Origin: Paenibacillus sp. FSL H8-0537
GTDB taxonomy: Bacteria > Bacillota > Bacilli > Paenibacillales > Paenibacillaceae
Reading direction: 5' to 3'
DNA length: 64,000 nucleotides
NCBI RefSeq assembly: GCF_038051995.1
Contig: NZ_CP150290.1
Span: 4,454,001-4,518,000, forward strand
Position numbers and translations under genes: made by a program. This document shows, piece by piece, positions 7,827 through 16,633 of this stretch (positions are counted from its first letter, which is position 1; the number at the start of each line of letters is the position of its first letter). The notes under the pieces were generated by a model that saw only the letters and a list, made by a program, of their open reading frames with translations, was not told the DNA's origin and searched no databases.

Positions 7827-8671
7827 TAAGCAACCCACACTATCCATTTTTTTCTCATTGCAAACAATAATATGCCGCCTAAAGCGATTTTAATGAGCAG
7901 CTGCAATTGCAGCCAATCCGTTTCCAAAGCAAACAGCATTGCATACAGCTCAGGCATAAACCATACTAAAGCACAGGTTACGAACAATACAGCCGAAACC
8001 GGCTTCGACCATTGATGCACAAACCAGCTAGCCCATCCGAACAAACCCGACAGCGGCAGCCAATAAAGCTGAATGCCGTACCATGCTGGAGAATCGGTCA
8101 AACGTGACAACAACCATGCATATACGAGCAGGGAAGCAACCCAGCCGCATAAATGCAAAATATGAATGCGAGCGCTAATGCCATAAACGATCCAAAAAAC
8201 AGAACAGAAGCCCAGCAAGCTAGCCTGCCAGTACCATTCCTCAACCCCATGGAAATTTAGTATGTACATTCCTGCCCCAAGCATAAGCAGCATGCCTACC
8301 CCGCCGATTACAAGACCAGTGGCTTCATTTCGTTTGCGTACCCGCTGCGAAATAATGAGTGAAATGACGACTGCCGAAGCGACGACCCCTATTTGCAATA
8401 AAGGATGAAAAGCGTTAAAATAAAGCACAACCAAGGAAATTAAGGTAAAAAACCCAAAAGTAAGGAGCCATTGTTTCCCTGATGCCTGCGAAGCGGCCAT
8501 GACCGCCTTACCGATTCCGCGTGAAGAAGCTTGCCTTTTTTTAGGATCTTCCTCTTGATCGGGATCCACATATAAATTAAGCAGGAAATCACAATACTGC
8601 TGCGGCAGAAGCTTGCTTCTGCTCCAATAATCGATCTCTTTAACAATGGTCTGCCGACGCTCTTCATTCAT
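7826..8671 (-). CDS. Multi-pass membrane protein of unknown function between sigA and trmK
   Basis: A 281-aa protein. Residues 1-68 form a charged cytoplasmic-looking domain starting MNEERRQTIVKEIDYWSRSK. After that come about eight transmembrane segments, for example WLLTFGFFTLISLVVLYF, IGVVASAVVISLIISQ and LVIGGVGMLLMLGAGMYIL. I cannot name the family; it has a loose likeness to DUF2157-type membrane proteins. It sits where B. subtilis has the small cytochrome gene cccA. The ATG has AAAGGAATAAG upstream. Translation is probably coupled to trmK through TAATG. Confidence 0.75.
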   Translation of the reverse strand: MNEERRQTIVKEIDYWSRSKLLPQQYCDFLLNLYVDPDQEEDPKKRQASSRGIGKAVMAASQASGKQWLLTFGFFTLISLVVLYFNAFHPLLQIGVVASAVVISLIISQRVRKRNEATGLVIGGVGMLLMLGAGMYILNFHGVEEWYWQASLLGFCSVFWIVYGISARIHILHLCGWVASLLVYAWLLSRLTDSPAWYGIQLYWLPLSGLFGWASWFVHQWSKPVSAVLFVTCALVWFMPELYAMLFALETDWLQLQLLIKIALGGILLFAMRKKWIVWVA

Positions 8672-8718
8672 CCCGGGCTTATTCCTTTCGAGGGAACTTT
8701 ATACCAACTTGTATTTTG

Positions 8719-8757
8719 AAAAAAAAGACCTTGCTGCTCGTTCATGCAGAAAGGTCT
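8719..8757 (-). terminator. Intrinsic terminator after sigA
   Basis: On the minus strand AAGGTCT... reads as AGACCTT / AAGGTCT with inner CTGC/GCAG pairing, followed by a T8 run (8719-8726). It lies between sigA and the membrane gene. It should end or attenuate the dnaG-sigA transcript and separate it from the trmK group. Confidence 0.8.
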
Positions 8758-8820
8758 GATCTGGTAAAACGTTATAACTATATCGCGTTATAAAACCTGC
8801 CTACCGTTCTAACACACGAT

Positions 8821-9957
8821 TTATTCGAGAAAATCCTTCAAGCGTTTGCTGCGGCTCGGATGACGCAATTTGCGAAGCGCCTTCGCCTCAATTTGCCGTA
8901 TCCGCTCGCGGGTTACGCCAAACACCTTGCCCACTTCTTCCAGCGTTCTTGTACGTCCGTCATCAAGACCGAAGCGCAAGCGCAATACGTTCTCTTCACG
9001 CTCGGTAAGCGTATCGAGCACATCCTCAAGCTGTTCCTTCAGCAGCTCATAAGCAGCTGCATCCGCAGGAGCAAGCGCCTCCTGATCTTCAATGAAATCG
9101 CCAAGATGGGAATCGTCTTCTTCGCCAATCGGCGTCTCCAGCGATACGGGTTCCTGTGCAATCTTCATAATTTCCCGAACCTTTTCCGTGCTCAGCTCCA
9201 TCTCGGCAGCAATTTCTTCCGGTGATGGCTCGCGTCCCAATTCTTGCAGCAATTGACGCGATACTCTGATCAGCTTGTTGATCGTTTCCACCATATGAAC
9301 AGGAATCCGGATCGTCCGCGCCTGATCGGCAATCGCCCGTGTAATCGCTTGGCGAATCCACCATGTCGCATACGTACTGAATTTAAAGCCCTTCAGATGA
9401 TCAAACTTCTCAACCGCTTTAATCAGACCCATATTGCCCTCTTGAATCAAGTCGAGAAACAGCATGCCGCGTCCAACATAGCGCTTGGCAATACTGACCA
9501 CGAGACGAAGATTCGCTTCAGCCAGTCTGCGCTTAGCTTCCTCGTCGCCATTCTCGATTCTGCGTGCGAGTTCAATTTCATCGTCAGCAGAAAGCAGCGG
9601 CACGCGTCCGATTTCTTTTAAGTACATCCGAACAGGGTCATTAATCTTGATGCCCGGCGGAAGCGCCAAATCATCATCAAAATTAAAGTCGTCCTGCTCT
9701 CTTTCCTGTTCTCCTTCACGATTATCAAGCGGATTATGACGCTCCTCATCATTTTCGTTGAGAACCTCAATCCCTTGATCATCCAGCTGCTCGAAAAACT
9801 CGTCAATCTGCTCCGGATCCTGGTCGAAAGGCGACAATTTCTCCATAATCTCTTTATAAGTTAGGGAGGATCTCTTCTTACCCTGTTCAATCAGCTGGTC
9901 TTTGACTTGATCCAGCTTTTGTTCAGCTTCCAATCCAGTATGCTGATCATTCGCCAT
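8821..9957 (-). CDS. sigA: Primary sigma factor SigA (RpoD)
   Basis: The housekeeping sigma factor, which directs core RNA polymerase to -35/-10 promoters. The 378-aa length fits Bacillales SigA. Region 1.1 covers about residues 1-80. Region 1.2 starts near 105 ([16 protein letters not shown]). Region 2 runs about 143-213, including [19 protein letters not shown] and the -10-melting [13 protein letters not shown]. Region 3 runs about 222-300, and region 4 about 315-370 has the helix-turn-helix [37 protein letters not shown] ribosome site precedes the ATG. It follows dnaG directly, as in the classical macromolecular-synthesis operon. Confidence 0.98.
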   Translation of the reverse strand: MANDQHTGLEAEQKLDQVKDQLIEQGKKRSSLTYKEIMEKLSPFDQDPEQIDEFFEQLDDQGIEVLNENDEERHNPLDNREGEQEREQDDFNFDDDLALPPGIKINDPVRMYLKEIGRVPLLSADDEIELARRIENGDEEAKRRLAEANLRLVVSIAKRYVGRGMLFLDLIQEGNMGLIKAVEKFDHLKGFKFSTYATWWIRQAITRAIADQARTIRIPVHMVETINKLIRVSRQLLQELGREPSPEEIAAEMELSTEKVREIMKIAQEPVSLETPIGEEDDSHLGDFIEDQEALAPADAAAYELLKEQLEDVLDTLTEREENVLRLRFGLDDGRTRTLEEVGKVFGVTRERIRQIEAKALRKLRHPSRSKRLKDFLE

Positions 9958-9991
9958 ATTCCGACTCCCTCCTCCCTAGAAACCCAAGCCT

Positions 9992-11827
9992 CTATCGTCC
10001 TTTAAGCTGTCTCTCTAGGGCATTAATCTCAGTGTGCATTTGCGCGGCTAACATATAATCCCCGGCACGTTCTGCCTGTACCGCTTCTTCCTTCTTAAGC
10101 TCAAGTTCCCTGAATGCGGGCACCTTGCTAATATCCTCGATATCAGCGGCTAATATGTCCTCGTCAAAAGGAACATCCTCCATCATTGAAATGGCTGCCG
10201 CTGCTCTCTCCAGGCGTTCATCCTGAAGCGAACCAATAAAGCGTCCGACATCTGGATCATGATCCTGCGCATAAAATGCGTACAAATAAGCAGCAAGCGC
10301 TGCATGATCCTCCACATTGAACGCTTCGCCAAGCCTGTCGTGCACCGCGAGCGCCGCTTCCCGGTCACGCATCATGACATGGAGCAGACGCCTTTCCGCC
10401 TTGATGTATGCGGGCAGCAAGGATGGAGGGCCCGAACTACGGCGATTTTCATTCCTACCATTATTCCACGAATTATCGTTATTATCCCCTTGCGGCTTCT
10501 TTTTTTGCAGCTCCAGCACTTTAGCTTGGCAGTCCTGCTTCAAAACGTCAAGGGGGAAATTAAACTCGCGGGACAACTCCTGTAAGTAAACTTCGCGTTC
10601 AATAGCGGAATCAAGATCTGCAACAATGGCAGCTGCTTCGAGCAAATAGTTTTTCCGGCCCTCTTCTGTTAGCAGTATATGGTTTTTCCTTGAATATATA
10701 AGCTTAAATTTTGTGGTGGTTGCCGCTCCGTCGATTGCTTCCCTAAGGAAGGTATCGGGACCGTATTCCTCAATATACTCATCGGGATCCTTTCCCTTTG
10801 GCAGGATGGACACTCTGACTCTAAGTTTGGCCTTCTCGAGCATCGGAATGGATTTCAAAGCAGCTGCTTGTCCGGCATCATCGCCGTCATAGCACAGGAT
10901 AATCTCCTCCGCCTGCCTTCCGAGTATGGCACAATGCTCCTCAGTCAATGCTGTACCCATCGTGGCAACACCATTATTTACGCCTGCACTCCAAGATTTA
11001 ATAACATCCATATACCCTTCAAACAGAACAACCTGCTTGCTCTTGCGAATAGCTGGCCTTGCATGATGCAGATTGTAAAAAACTCGGCTCTTCGTAAACA
11101 GCATCGTTTCCGGAGAGTTCAAATACTTGGGCCCACCGTCACCAATTACCCTTCCGCCGAAAGCAATCACTTTGCCGTCACGATCCCATATCGGGAACAT
11201 GATTCGGCTTCTGAAACGGTCGACATGACCGCTGCCGTCATTTTTAGCCGATAACAAACCGCCCTTTTCCATTAAAGCTGGGTCAAAATTTCTTGCTGTT
11301 AAAAATCGGTTAAGCGTGTCCCATTGGTCCGGCGCATACCCTATCATAAAGTGGTCGATCTGCTTTTCCCTGAGACCCCTATCAAGCAAATAGTCTTTAG
11401 CAATTTTGCCATGCTGTGTGTTATTCAATAGATAGTTATACAATTTCGCTGTCAACTGATGAGCTTCAATAATGGCTAAACGGTCTAAGTCAACTTCTTC
11501 GCGCTGACTACCCTCGGCGCCAGTCCAGGTTACAGGCATCCCTGCTTCCTCGGCAAGCACTCTGACCGCCTCTGGAAAAGAGTAGCCTTCGATCTCTTCC
11601 ACGAATCGTATGACATGTCCGGTCTTACCGCAACCGTAACAATGGAAAATCTGCAGCTCCGGCGTGACCGTAAACGATGGGGTCTTCTCAGAGTGGAAAG
11701 GGCATAACCCTTTCATGTATTTGCCGTGCTTCGTGAGATGAACATACTTCCCGACTGTCTCTACGATGTCATAATGACGGCGTACCGCATCTATGACCTC
11801 CTCCGGTATTTTATTACCGTATGTCAT
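9992..11827 (-). CDS. dnaG: DNA primase DnaG
   Basis: It synthesises RNA primers at the replication fork with DnaB helicase. It is 611 aa, the usual length. The N-terminal zinc-binding domain has Cys42, His45, Cys63 and Cys66 (LCPFHSEKTPSF and FHCYGCGKTGH). The TOPRIM core includes VVLFEGYMDVIK (Glu270) and LCYDGDDAGQAA (Asp314/Asp316). A low-complexity NDNSWNNGRNENRRSSG linker near residue 440 separates the C-terminal helicase-binding domain. The ATG has AAGGTGATGAACG upstream. The gene lies between yqxD and sigA, as in Bacillus. Confidence 0.97.
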   Translation of the reverse strand: MTYGNKIPEEVIDAVRRHYDIVETVGKYVHLTKHGKYMKGLCPFHSEKTPSFTVTPELQIFHCYGCGKTGHVIRFVEEIEGYSFPEAVRVLAEEAGMPVTWTGAEGSQREEVDLDRLAIIEAHQLTAKLYNYLLNNTQHGKIAKDYLLDRGLREKQIDHFMIGYAPDQWDTLNRFLTARNFDPALMEKGGLLSAKNDGSGHVDRFRSRIMFPIWDRDGKVIAFGGRVIGDGGPKYLNSPETMLFTKSRVFYNLHHARPAIRKSKQVVLFEGYMDVIKSWSAGVNNGVATMGTALTEEHCAILGRQAEEIILCYDGDDAGQAAALKSIPMLEKAKLRVRVSILPKGKDPDEYIEEYGPDTFLREAIDGAATTTKFKLIYSRKNHILLTEEGRKNYLLEAAAIVADLDSAIEREVYLQELSREFNFPLDVLKQDCQAKVLELQKKKPQGDNNDNSWNNGRNENRRSSGPPSLLPAYIKAERRLLHVMMRDREAALAVHDRLGEAFNVEDHAALAAYLYAFYAQDHDPDVGRFIGSLQDERLERAAAAISMMEDVPFDEDILAADIEDISKVPAFRELELKKEEAVQAERAGDYMLAAQMHTEINALERQLKGR

Positions 11828-11869
11828 CGTTCATCACCTTCATCCTAAGTAACACGTAAATAATATTCG

Positions 11870-12340
11870 CTAAATGTCATGTTTCTCCTGCTCGCTTTGC
11901 AAAACTTTTGTCATCTTTTGTTGAAATCGATCTCGATCTTCCGTTGTCATGGCTTTCGGACCCTTGGATTTGCCGCCGCTGCGCCTGCGTTTGGCTTGTT
12001 CATGGCGGCGTTCCATCAAATAATCGATGTTGTCATCCGTATATTGCTCGCCGCGCGGCGAAAGGACAAGTGCCCCCTTGCCAAGCGCAATGCAAGCGAG
12101 GCCGAAATCCTGAGTAACAACGACATCGCCCTTCAGCAAATGATTGACGATATACATGTCTACGGAATCTTTCCCCGCCTCCACCTGTACAACCGCAACG
12201 CCCTCTTCTGCTGCAAGGTGATGATCATAGGAAGAAACCATTAGCACTGGCAACGAGAAGCTGCGGGCAATTTGCTTAATTTCCACTTTGACGGGACAAG
12301 CATCTCCATCAACGATTATGGTAGGTTTTTTTATAGAAAT
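11870..12340 (-). CDS. yqxD: YqxD/YaiI family protein (DUF188), apparent ATT start
   Basis: A PIN-like fold protein of the DUF188/UPF0178 family; its function is unknown. The conserved N-terminal signature TIIVDGDACPVK is encoded at about 12287-12322. The nearest usual start (GTG at 12284-12286) would delete it. Upstream of the signature the frame meets TGA at 12347-12349, with no ATG, GTG or TTG between. ATT at 12338-12340 lies about 6 nt after GGTGAG and gives a 156-aa product of family length, so I take ATT as the start. Alternatives are ATA or ATC starts or a sequencing error. The rest (SYDHHL, VVTQDFGLA, LSPRGEQYT) matches the family. Confidence 0.8.
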   Translation of the reverse strand: MSIKKPTIIVDGDACPVKVEIKQIARSFSLPVLMVSSYDHHLAAEEGVAVVQVEAGKDSVDMYIVNHLLKGDVVVTQDFGLACIALGKGALVLSPRGEQYTDDNIDYLMERRHEQAKRRRSGGKSKGPKAMTTEDRDRFQQKMTKVLQSEQEKHDI

Positions 12341-12377
12341 AACGACTCACCGCTCGTTTCTTCTCTAGAATAGCACC

Positions 12378-13193
12378 CTAAGTGAAGCGGATATGCTCCA
12401 TAATCAGGCTTGCCGTTTCTTCGACCGCACGATGGGATACGTCAATAATGACACAGCCCAACTGCTTCATGATGGACTCCGCATAAAGCAGCTCCTTCTC
12501 GATGCGGTCCGTCGCCGCGTAAGATGCGCTGTTCGGCAGCCCAAGCGCCTTGAGCCGTTCCTTGCGAATAATGTTCAAATAGGGCACGCCAATCGTCAGC
12601 CCTATAATTTTCGCCTTCGGTACATGAAACAGCTCTGCGGGCGGCTTAAGCTCCGGTACGAGCGGGATATTCGCCACCTTGTATTTCTGGTGAGCCAAAT
12701 ACATCGATAGCGGCGTCTTAGACGTTCGGGATACGCCTATGAGCACAATATCGGCTTTCAGCACACCCGAAGGATCTTTCGCGTCATCGTAACGGACAGC
12801 AAATTCAACAGCGTCCACCTTGCGGAAATAGTTTTCATCCAGCACATGGTTTAGCCCCGGCTCCTGCCGCGATTGCTGTCCCGTCTTCACTTCAAGACTT
12901 TGGATGAGCGGGCCGAGCAGATCAATCGACACGGTATCATACTGCTCTGCCAGCTTGCCCATCGCCTCGCGCAAATGCGGGATGACGAGCGTAAACAACA
13001 CGATCGCTCCCGCTTCCTGAGCCTGGCGGACTACCCGCTCAAGCGACGCTACATCCGTAATGAAAGGCGCTCTCCGGATATCCGTCTGAATCGGATGAAA
13101 CTGTGCGACGGCAGCTCTTACAACAAGTTCGCCCGTATCGCCAGCTGCATCCGAAACGACATAAATAATGACATCTGTCATCGATTTTGTCAT
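12378..13193 (-). CDS. yqfL: Bifunctional kinase/pyrophosphorylase PpsR-like regulator (YqfL)
   Basis: A 271-aa PSRP-family protein (DUF299). These enzymes phosphorylate and dephosphorylate PEP synthase or pyruvate phosphate dikinase using ADP and phosphate. The nucleotide-binding P-loop GVSRTSKTPLSMYLA is at about residues 153-167. The N terminus TDVIIYVVSDAAGDTGE is family-typical, and GLTIGVPYLNIIRKER follows. No ppdK or ppsA is present in the window. The ATG has GGGAGGATGATAAAAT ahead. Its position between glyS and dnaG is the same as yqfL of B. subtilis. Confidence 0.9.
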   Translation of the reverse strand: MTKSMTDVIIYVVSDAAGDTGELVVRAAVAQFHPIQTDIRRAPFITDVASLERVVRQAQEAGAIVLFTLVIPHLREAMGKLAEQYDTVSIDLLGPLIQSLEVKTGQQSRQEPGLNHVLDENYFRKVDAVEFAVRYDDAKDPSGVLKADIVLIGVSRTSKTPLSMYLAHQKYKVANIPLVPELKPPAELFHVPKAKIIGLTIGVPYLNIIRKERLKALGLPNSASYAATDRIEKELLYAESIMKQLGCVIIDVSHRAVEETASLIMEHIRFT

Positions 13194-13277
13194 ATTTTAT
13201 CATCCTCCCCTTCTTAGTTAGAAGTTGTTTCGAAGATGAGCGATTCATCGATTGCCGCGGTTATTTTCTGCGTGATC

Positions 13278-15362
13278 CTATGACCAGACAAGCTTCGAAT
13301 AATCCGCCACAACCGCTATATCTTCTGCAATTAAAGCCAAGGTCGCCAAACGGTTAGCGCGTACCTTCTCATCTTCTGCCATAACCATTACAGCATCAAA
13401 ATACGTATTAATTGGTGCTTTCAGCGCAGCAAGCTTCGCTGCAGCATCAGCAATTTCTCCTCCGGCAACAGCTTGCTGGAACCATGCATGAACCGCCTGC
13501 CATTCCTTGTACAGAGCCGATTCAGCTGGCTCCACAAACATAGCTTCGTCTACAGCTTTAGTCGTTGCTTTGGCAGCCAAATTGCTGACGCGATTGAAAG
13601 CATCCACAATCAGCTTGAACGCTGCGCGGTCTTCGCCCGAAGCTTGTGCATTCAATAGAGCTGCACGCTCCACTGTCAGCAGCAGATTGTTGAAGCCTGC
13701 ACCCATTACAGCATCTACAACGTCATAACGAATCGCTTGCTCAGACAACACATTTTTCACACGAAGCGCGAAAAATTCCGTTAAATCCTTGCGTACTTCA
13801 TCCGCACTGCGCTTCATGCCTCTTGCCTCATGAACGTCAAGCGCCGCATCAAACAAGTCGCTAAGCTGCAAATTCAAACGCTGTGCCAAAATAATTTGCA
13901 CGACACCAGCCGCTTGACGACGAAGAGCGTAAGGATCCTGCGACCCAGTTGGAATAATGCCGATCGAGAAGCAGCCGACAATCGTATCCAGCTTATCTGC
14001 AAGGCTCACAACTGCGCCAGTGATCGAGGCAGGAGCGCGATCTCCAGCAAAACGCGGCTGGTAATGCTCATTAATGGCAGCAGCAACCGTCTCGTTCTCG
14101 CCTGCTTTACGGGCATAATCCTCGCCCATAATGCCTTGCAGCTCTGGAAACTCGCCGACCATTTGGGTTACCAGGTCGAACTTGCAAATATCAGCTGTAC
14201 GGCTAATATGCGCTGCAGTAGCCGCATCCACCTGAAGTTTTGCTGCAAGCAAATCAGCCAAAGCGCTGATACGGCCGACTTTATTAGCAACCGTTCCCAG
14301 CTCCTCGTGATAAACAATGTTTTCAAGCTTCGCAAGCGCGTCCCCGATCGCCAGCTTCTGATCTTCCTCATAGAAGAACTTAGCATCAGAAAGACGGGCG
14401 CGAAGCACCTTTTCATTGCCTTTTGCTACAACGTCAATTTTGTTCCGGTCGCCGTTGCGAACCGTTACAAAGAATGGAAGCAGCTGACCTTTGCCATCCA
14501 GCACCGGGAAATACCGCTGATGCTCACGCATCGACGTAATCAGCACATCCTGCGGAATTTTGAGGAATTCGGGATCAAATGTACCATACAGCACATTCGG
14601 AATCTCGACAAGGAACAGCACTTCCTCCAGCAAATCCTGATTGATGGCGATTTCCCAGTTTTGCTCCTTCGCCAGCTGCTCAATTTGAGCGACGATGATT
14701 TGTTCCCGCTCTTCTACATCGACGACAACATGCTGCTCACGCAAACGTTCTTTGTACGCCGAAGGCTCAGTTACTGTTGTTTCTGCCCCGAGGAAACGAT
14801 GTCCTCTGCTGCTGTTTCCACTGCGCACACCTGTAATTTCAAACGGAACTACATCTTGGCCATAAAGAGCCATTAACCATTTTATCGGTCGAATGAACCT
14901 CAAATCGTAGCTTCCCCAACGCATATTTTTTGGGAACGACATGGAAGTAATCAAATTCGTCAAACCTTCGGACAATACAGCCGCCGTATCAATACCGATG
15001 CTGCTTTTGTTCGCATATACATATTCAACTCCTGCAAGCTCTTGAAAATAAAGCTGCTCCGGCTCCGCGCCTTGACTGCGTGCAAAGCCGAGCGCCGCTT
15101 TGCTCCAGTTGCCCTGATCATCCTGGGCAATTTTGCGGGATGGGCCTTTTACCTGCTCATTGACATCCGCCTGCTTCTCTTCAACACCCTGCACCAAAAC
15201 GGCAAGCCGGCGCGGCGTAGCATACGCTTGTACATCCTGATGAGCAATACGCGATTCTGCAAGCCATTTTACCAGCTTCTCCTTAAGCTGATTCATAGCA
15301 CCTCTTACGAACCTCGCAGGAACTTCCTCCAAACCAATTTCCAGCAATAAATCCTTAGCCAT
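13278..15362 (-). CDS. glyS: Glycyl-tRNA synthetase beta subunit
   Basis: The tRNA-binding and editing-like subunit of the bacterial alpha2-beta2 GlyRS. It is 694 aa, the normal length. It starts [19 protein letters not shown], a family hallmark. It contains the HD-like stretch in the middle and ends with a DALR/anticodon-binding-like helical region. The ATG overlaps the glyQ stop as TAATG, and GAAAGGAGCGAGG precedes it, so the two subunits are translated together. Expression is governed by the glycine T-box upstream of glyQ. Confidence 0.97.
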   Translation of the reverse strand: MAKDLLLEIGLEEVPARFVRGAMNQLKEKLVKWLAESRIAHQDVQAYATPRRLAVLVQGVEEKQADVNEQVKGPSRKIAQDDQGNWSKAALGFARSQGAEPEQLYFQELAGVEYVYANKSSIGIDTAAVLSEGLTNLITSMSFPKNMRWGSYDLRFIRPIKWLMALYGQDVVPFEITGVRSGNSSRGHRFLGAETTVTEPSAYKERLREQHVVVDVEEREQIIVAQIEQLAKEQNWEIAINQDLLEEVLFLVEIPNVLYGTFDPEFLKIPQDVLITSMREHQRYFPVLDGKGQLLPFFVTVRNGDRNKIDVVAKGNEKVLRARLSDAKFFYEEDQKLAIGDALAKLENIVYHEELGTVANKVGRISALADLLAAKLQVDAATAAHISRTADICKFDLVTQMVGEFPELQGIMGEDYARKAGENETVAAAINEHYQPRFAGDRAPASITGAVVSLADKLDTIVGCFSIGIIPTGSQDPYALRRQAAGVVQIILAQRLNLQLSDLFDAALDVHEARGMKRSADEVRKDLTEFFALRVKNVLSEQAIRYDVVDAVMGAGFNNLLLTVERAALLNAQASGEDRAAFKLIVDAFNRVSNLAAKATTKAVDEAMFVEPAESALYKEWQAVHAWFQQAVAGGEIADAAAKLAALKAPINTYFDAVMVMAEDEKVRANRLATLALIAEDIAVVADYSKLVWS

Positions 15363-16243
15363 TACGCCTCGCTCCTTTCTTTCAGCATCGGGAATCCAAG
15401 GCGCTCGCGCTCTTCCAAATAAGTCGCAGCCACTTGGCGTGCCAAATTTCTCACGCGCATAATGTAGCCCGTCCGTTCCGTCACGCTGATCGCGCCGCGC
15501 GCATCAAGCTGATTGAACGCATGCGAGCATTTCAGCACATAGTCATAGGCCGGGAACACGAGATTATGCTCCATCGTCTTCTTTGCTTCTTCTTCGTACA
15601 TATTGAACAAAGAGAACAGCATGGCCGTATCAGACGTCTCAAACGTATATTTGGAATGCTCATATTCCGGCTGCTTGAACACATCGCCGTACGTTACGCC
15701 GTCAACCCATTCAAGATCAAACACATTTTCTTTGTCCTGAATATAGGAAGCAAGACGCTCCATTCCATATGTAATTTCCACGGCTACTGGGCTTGCATCA
15801 AGACCGCCCACCTGCTGGAAATAAGTAAACTGCGTAATTTCCATGCCATCGAGCCATACTTCCCAGCCAAGTCCCCATGCGCCAAGCGTCGGGGCTTCCC
15901 AGTTGTCCTCAACGAAGCGGATATCGTGGTCCCTCGGATCAATACCGAGCCGAGTAAGGCTTTCCAAATAAAGCTCCTGAATATTGTCCGGCGACGGCTT
16001 TAAAATAACTTGAAACTGGTGATGCTGGTACAGCCTGTTCGGATTTTCACCATAACGGCCATCGTTCGGACGGCGAGAAGGCTCCACATAAGCTACATTC
16101 CAAGGCTCTGGCCCAATAGAGCGCAAAAACGTCATCGGGTTCATCGTGCCTGCGCCTTTTTCCACATCGTAAGGCTGCACCAAAATACAATTTTGCTCGG
16201 CCCAGAACTGCTGCAGCGTTAATATCATGCTCTGAAAGTTCAT
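15362..16243 (-). CDS. glyQ: Glycyl-tRNA synthetase alpha subunit
   Basis: The catalytic subunit that activates glycine and charges tRNA-Gly with GlyS. The 293-aa product starts [19 protein letters not shown] and has the class II synthetase motifs [18 protein letters not shown] (motif 2 area) and [18 protein letters not shown] (motif 3 area). The ATG follows AAAAGGAGCGGAATAGGT. It is the first gene after a T-box leader with its own sigma-A promoter. Confidence 0.97.
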   Translation of the reverse strand: MNFQSMILTLQQFWAEQNCILVQPYDVEKGAGTMNPMTFLRSIGPEPWNVAYVEPSRRPNDGRYGENPNRLYQHHQFQVILKPSPDNIQELYLESLTRLGIDPRDHDIRFVEDNWEAPTLGAWGLGWEVWLDGMEITQFTYFQQVGGLDASPVAVEITYGMERLASYIQDKENVFDLEWVDGVTYGDVFKQPEYEHSKYTFETSDTAMLFSLFNMYEEEAKKTMEHNLVFPAYDYVLKCSHAFNQLDARGAISVTERTGYIMRVRNLARQVAATYLEERERLGFPMLKERSEA

Positions 16244-16301
16244 ACCTATTCCGCTCCTTTTTTTGCTTTTGCAATTTCACCAGCGGCGGCAGTCTCAAGG
16301 G

Positions 16302-16578
16302 AACGCAAAAACTCTCGCCTCTACGTCTGCCGCCAGACATAGGGACGAGAGCTGATCTCCCGCGGTTCCACCCTACTTGGCTTTCTTGACTGCAGCAACA
16401 ATAACCAGTTAGTCGTACACTAGTTCTTCTCTACTTGCTGCGCAAGAAAACCCGCTTTCTTAAACGCGACTCCGGAGTGCCCTTTCGCTGCTGGTTCGCT
16501 CCGGGCTCTCACTATCCCCGAATCGCTAAAGCTGCAACCGTCACAACTACTTTCTCCATCATTGTCCGATATTTATAT
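16302..16578 (-). promoter_or_regulatory. Glycine T-box riboswitch of glyQS
   Basis: On the minus strand the leader has the T-box sequence AGGGTGGAACCGCGGG (16359-16374). A strong terminator follows: CTCTCG...CGAGAG, stem 16312-16351, with inner TCTG/CAGA pairing and a U5 run at 16307-16311. Stem I is visible upstream, with a GGGATAGTGAGAGCCC distal part. Just before ACTCCGGAGT stands GGC (16479-16481), the likely specifier codon, which fits glycine. Uncharged tRNA-Gly would stabilise the antiterminator and turn on glyQS. Confidence 0.93.
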
Positions 16579-16584
16579 CTGTTT

Positions 16585-16613
16585 ATCATAAACATTTTGC
16601 ATGCAATTGTCAA
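16585..16613 (-). promoter_or_regulatory. Sigma-A promoter of the glyQS leader
   Basis: TTGACA (16608-16613), 17-bp spacer, TATGAT (16585-16590) on the minus strand: a near-perfect promoter. It begins only about 20 bp after the pectinesterase stop, so it marks the edge of the accessory block. Confidence 0.88.
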
Positions 16614-16633
16614 ACTTACAGGCTGAAAGCCGT

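Noticed and set aside
12284-12286. GTG as start of yqxD
   Set aside because: It would remove the conserved VDGDACPVK motif that is plainly encoded just upstream in the same frame.
13830-14876. Plus-strand open frame of 348 codons inside glyS
   Set aside because: Antisense shadow of a highly conserved synthetase gene, with no ribosome site and a biased composition.
16047-16340. Minus-strand frame of 97 codons overlapping the glyQ start and leader
   Set aside because: It lies in the T-box terminator and glyQ in another frame; the RNA structure explains the sequence.
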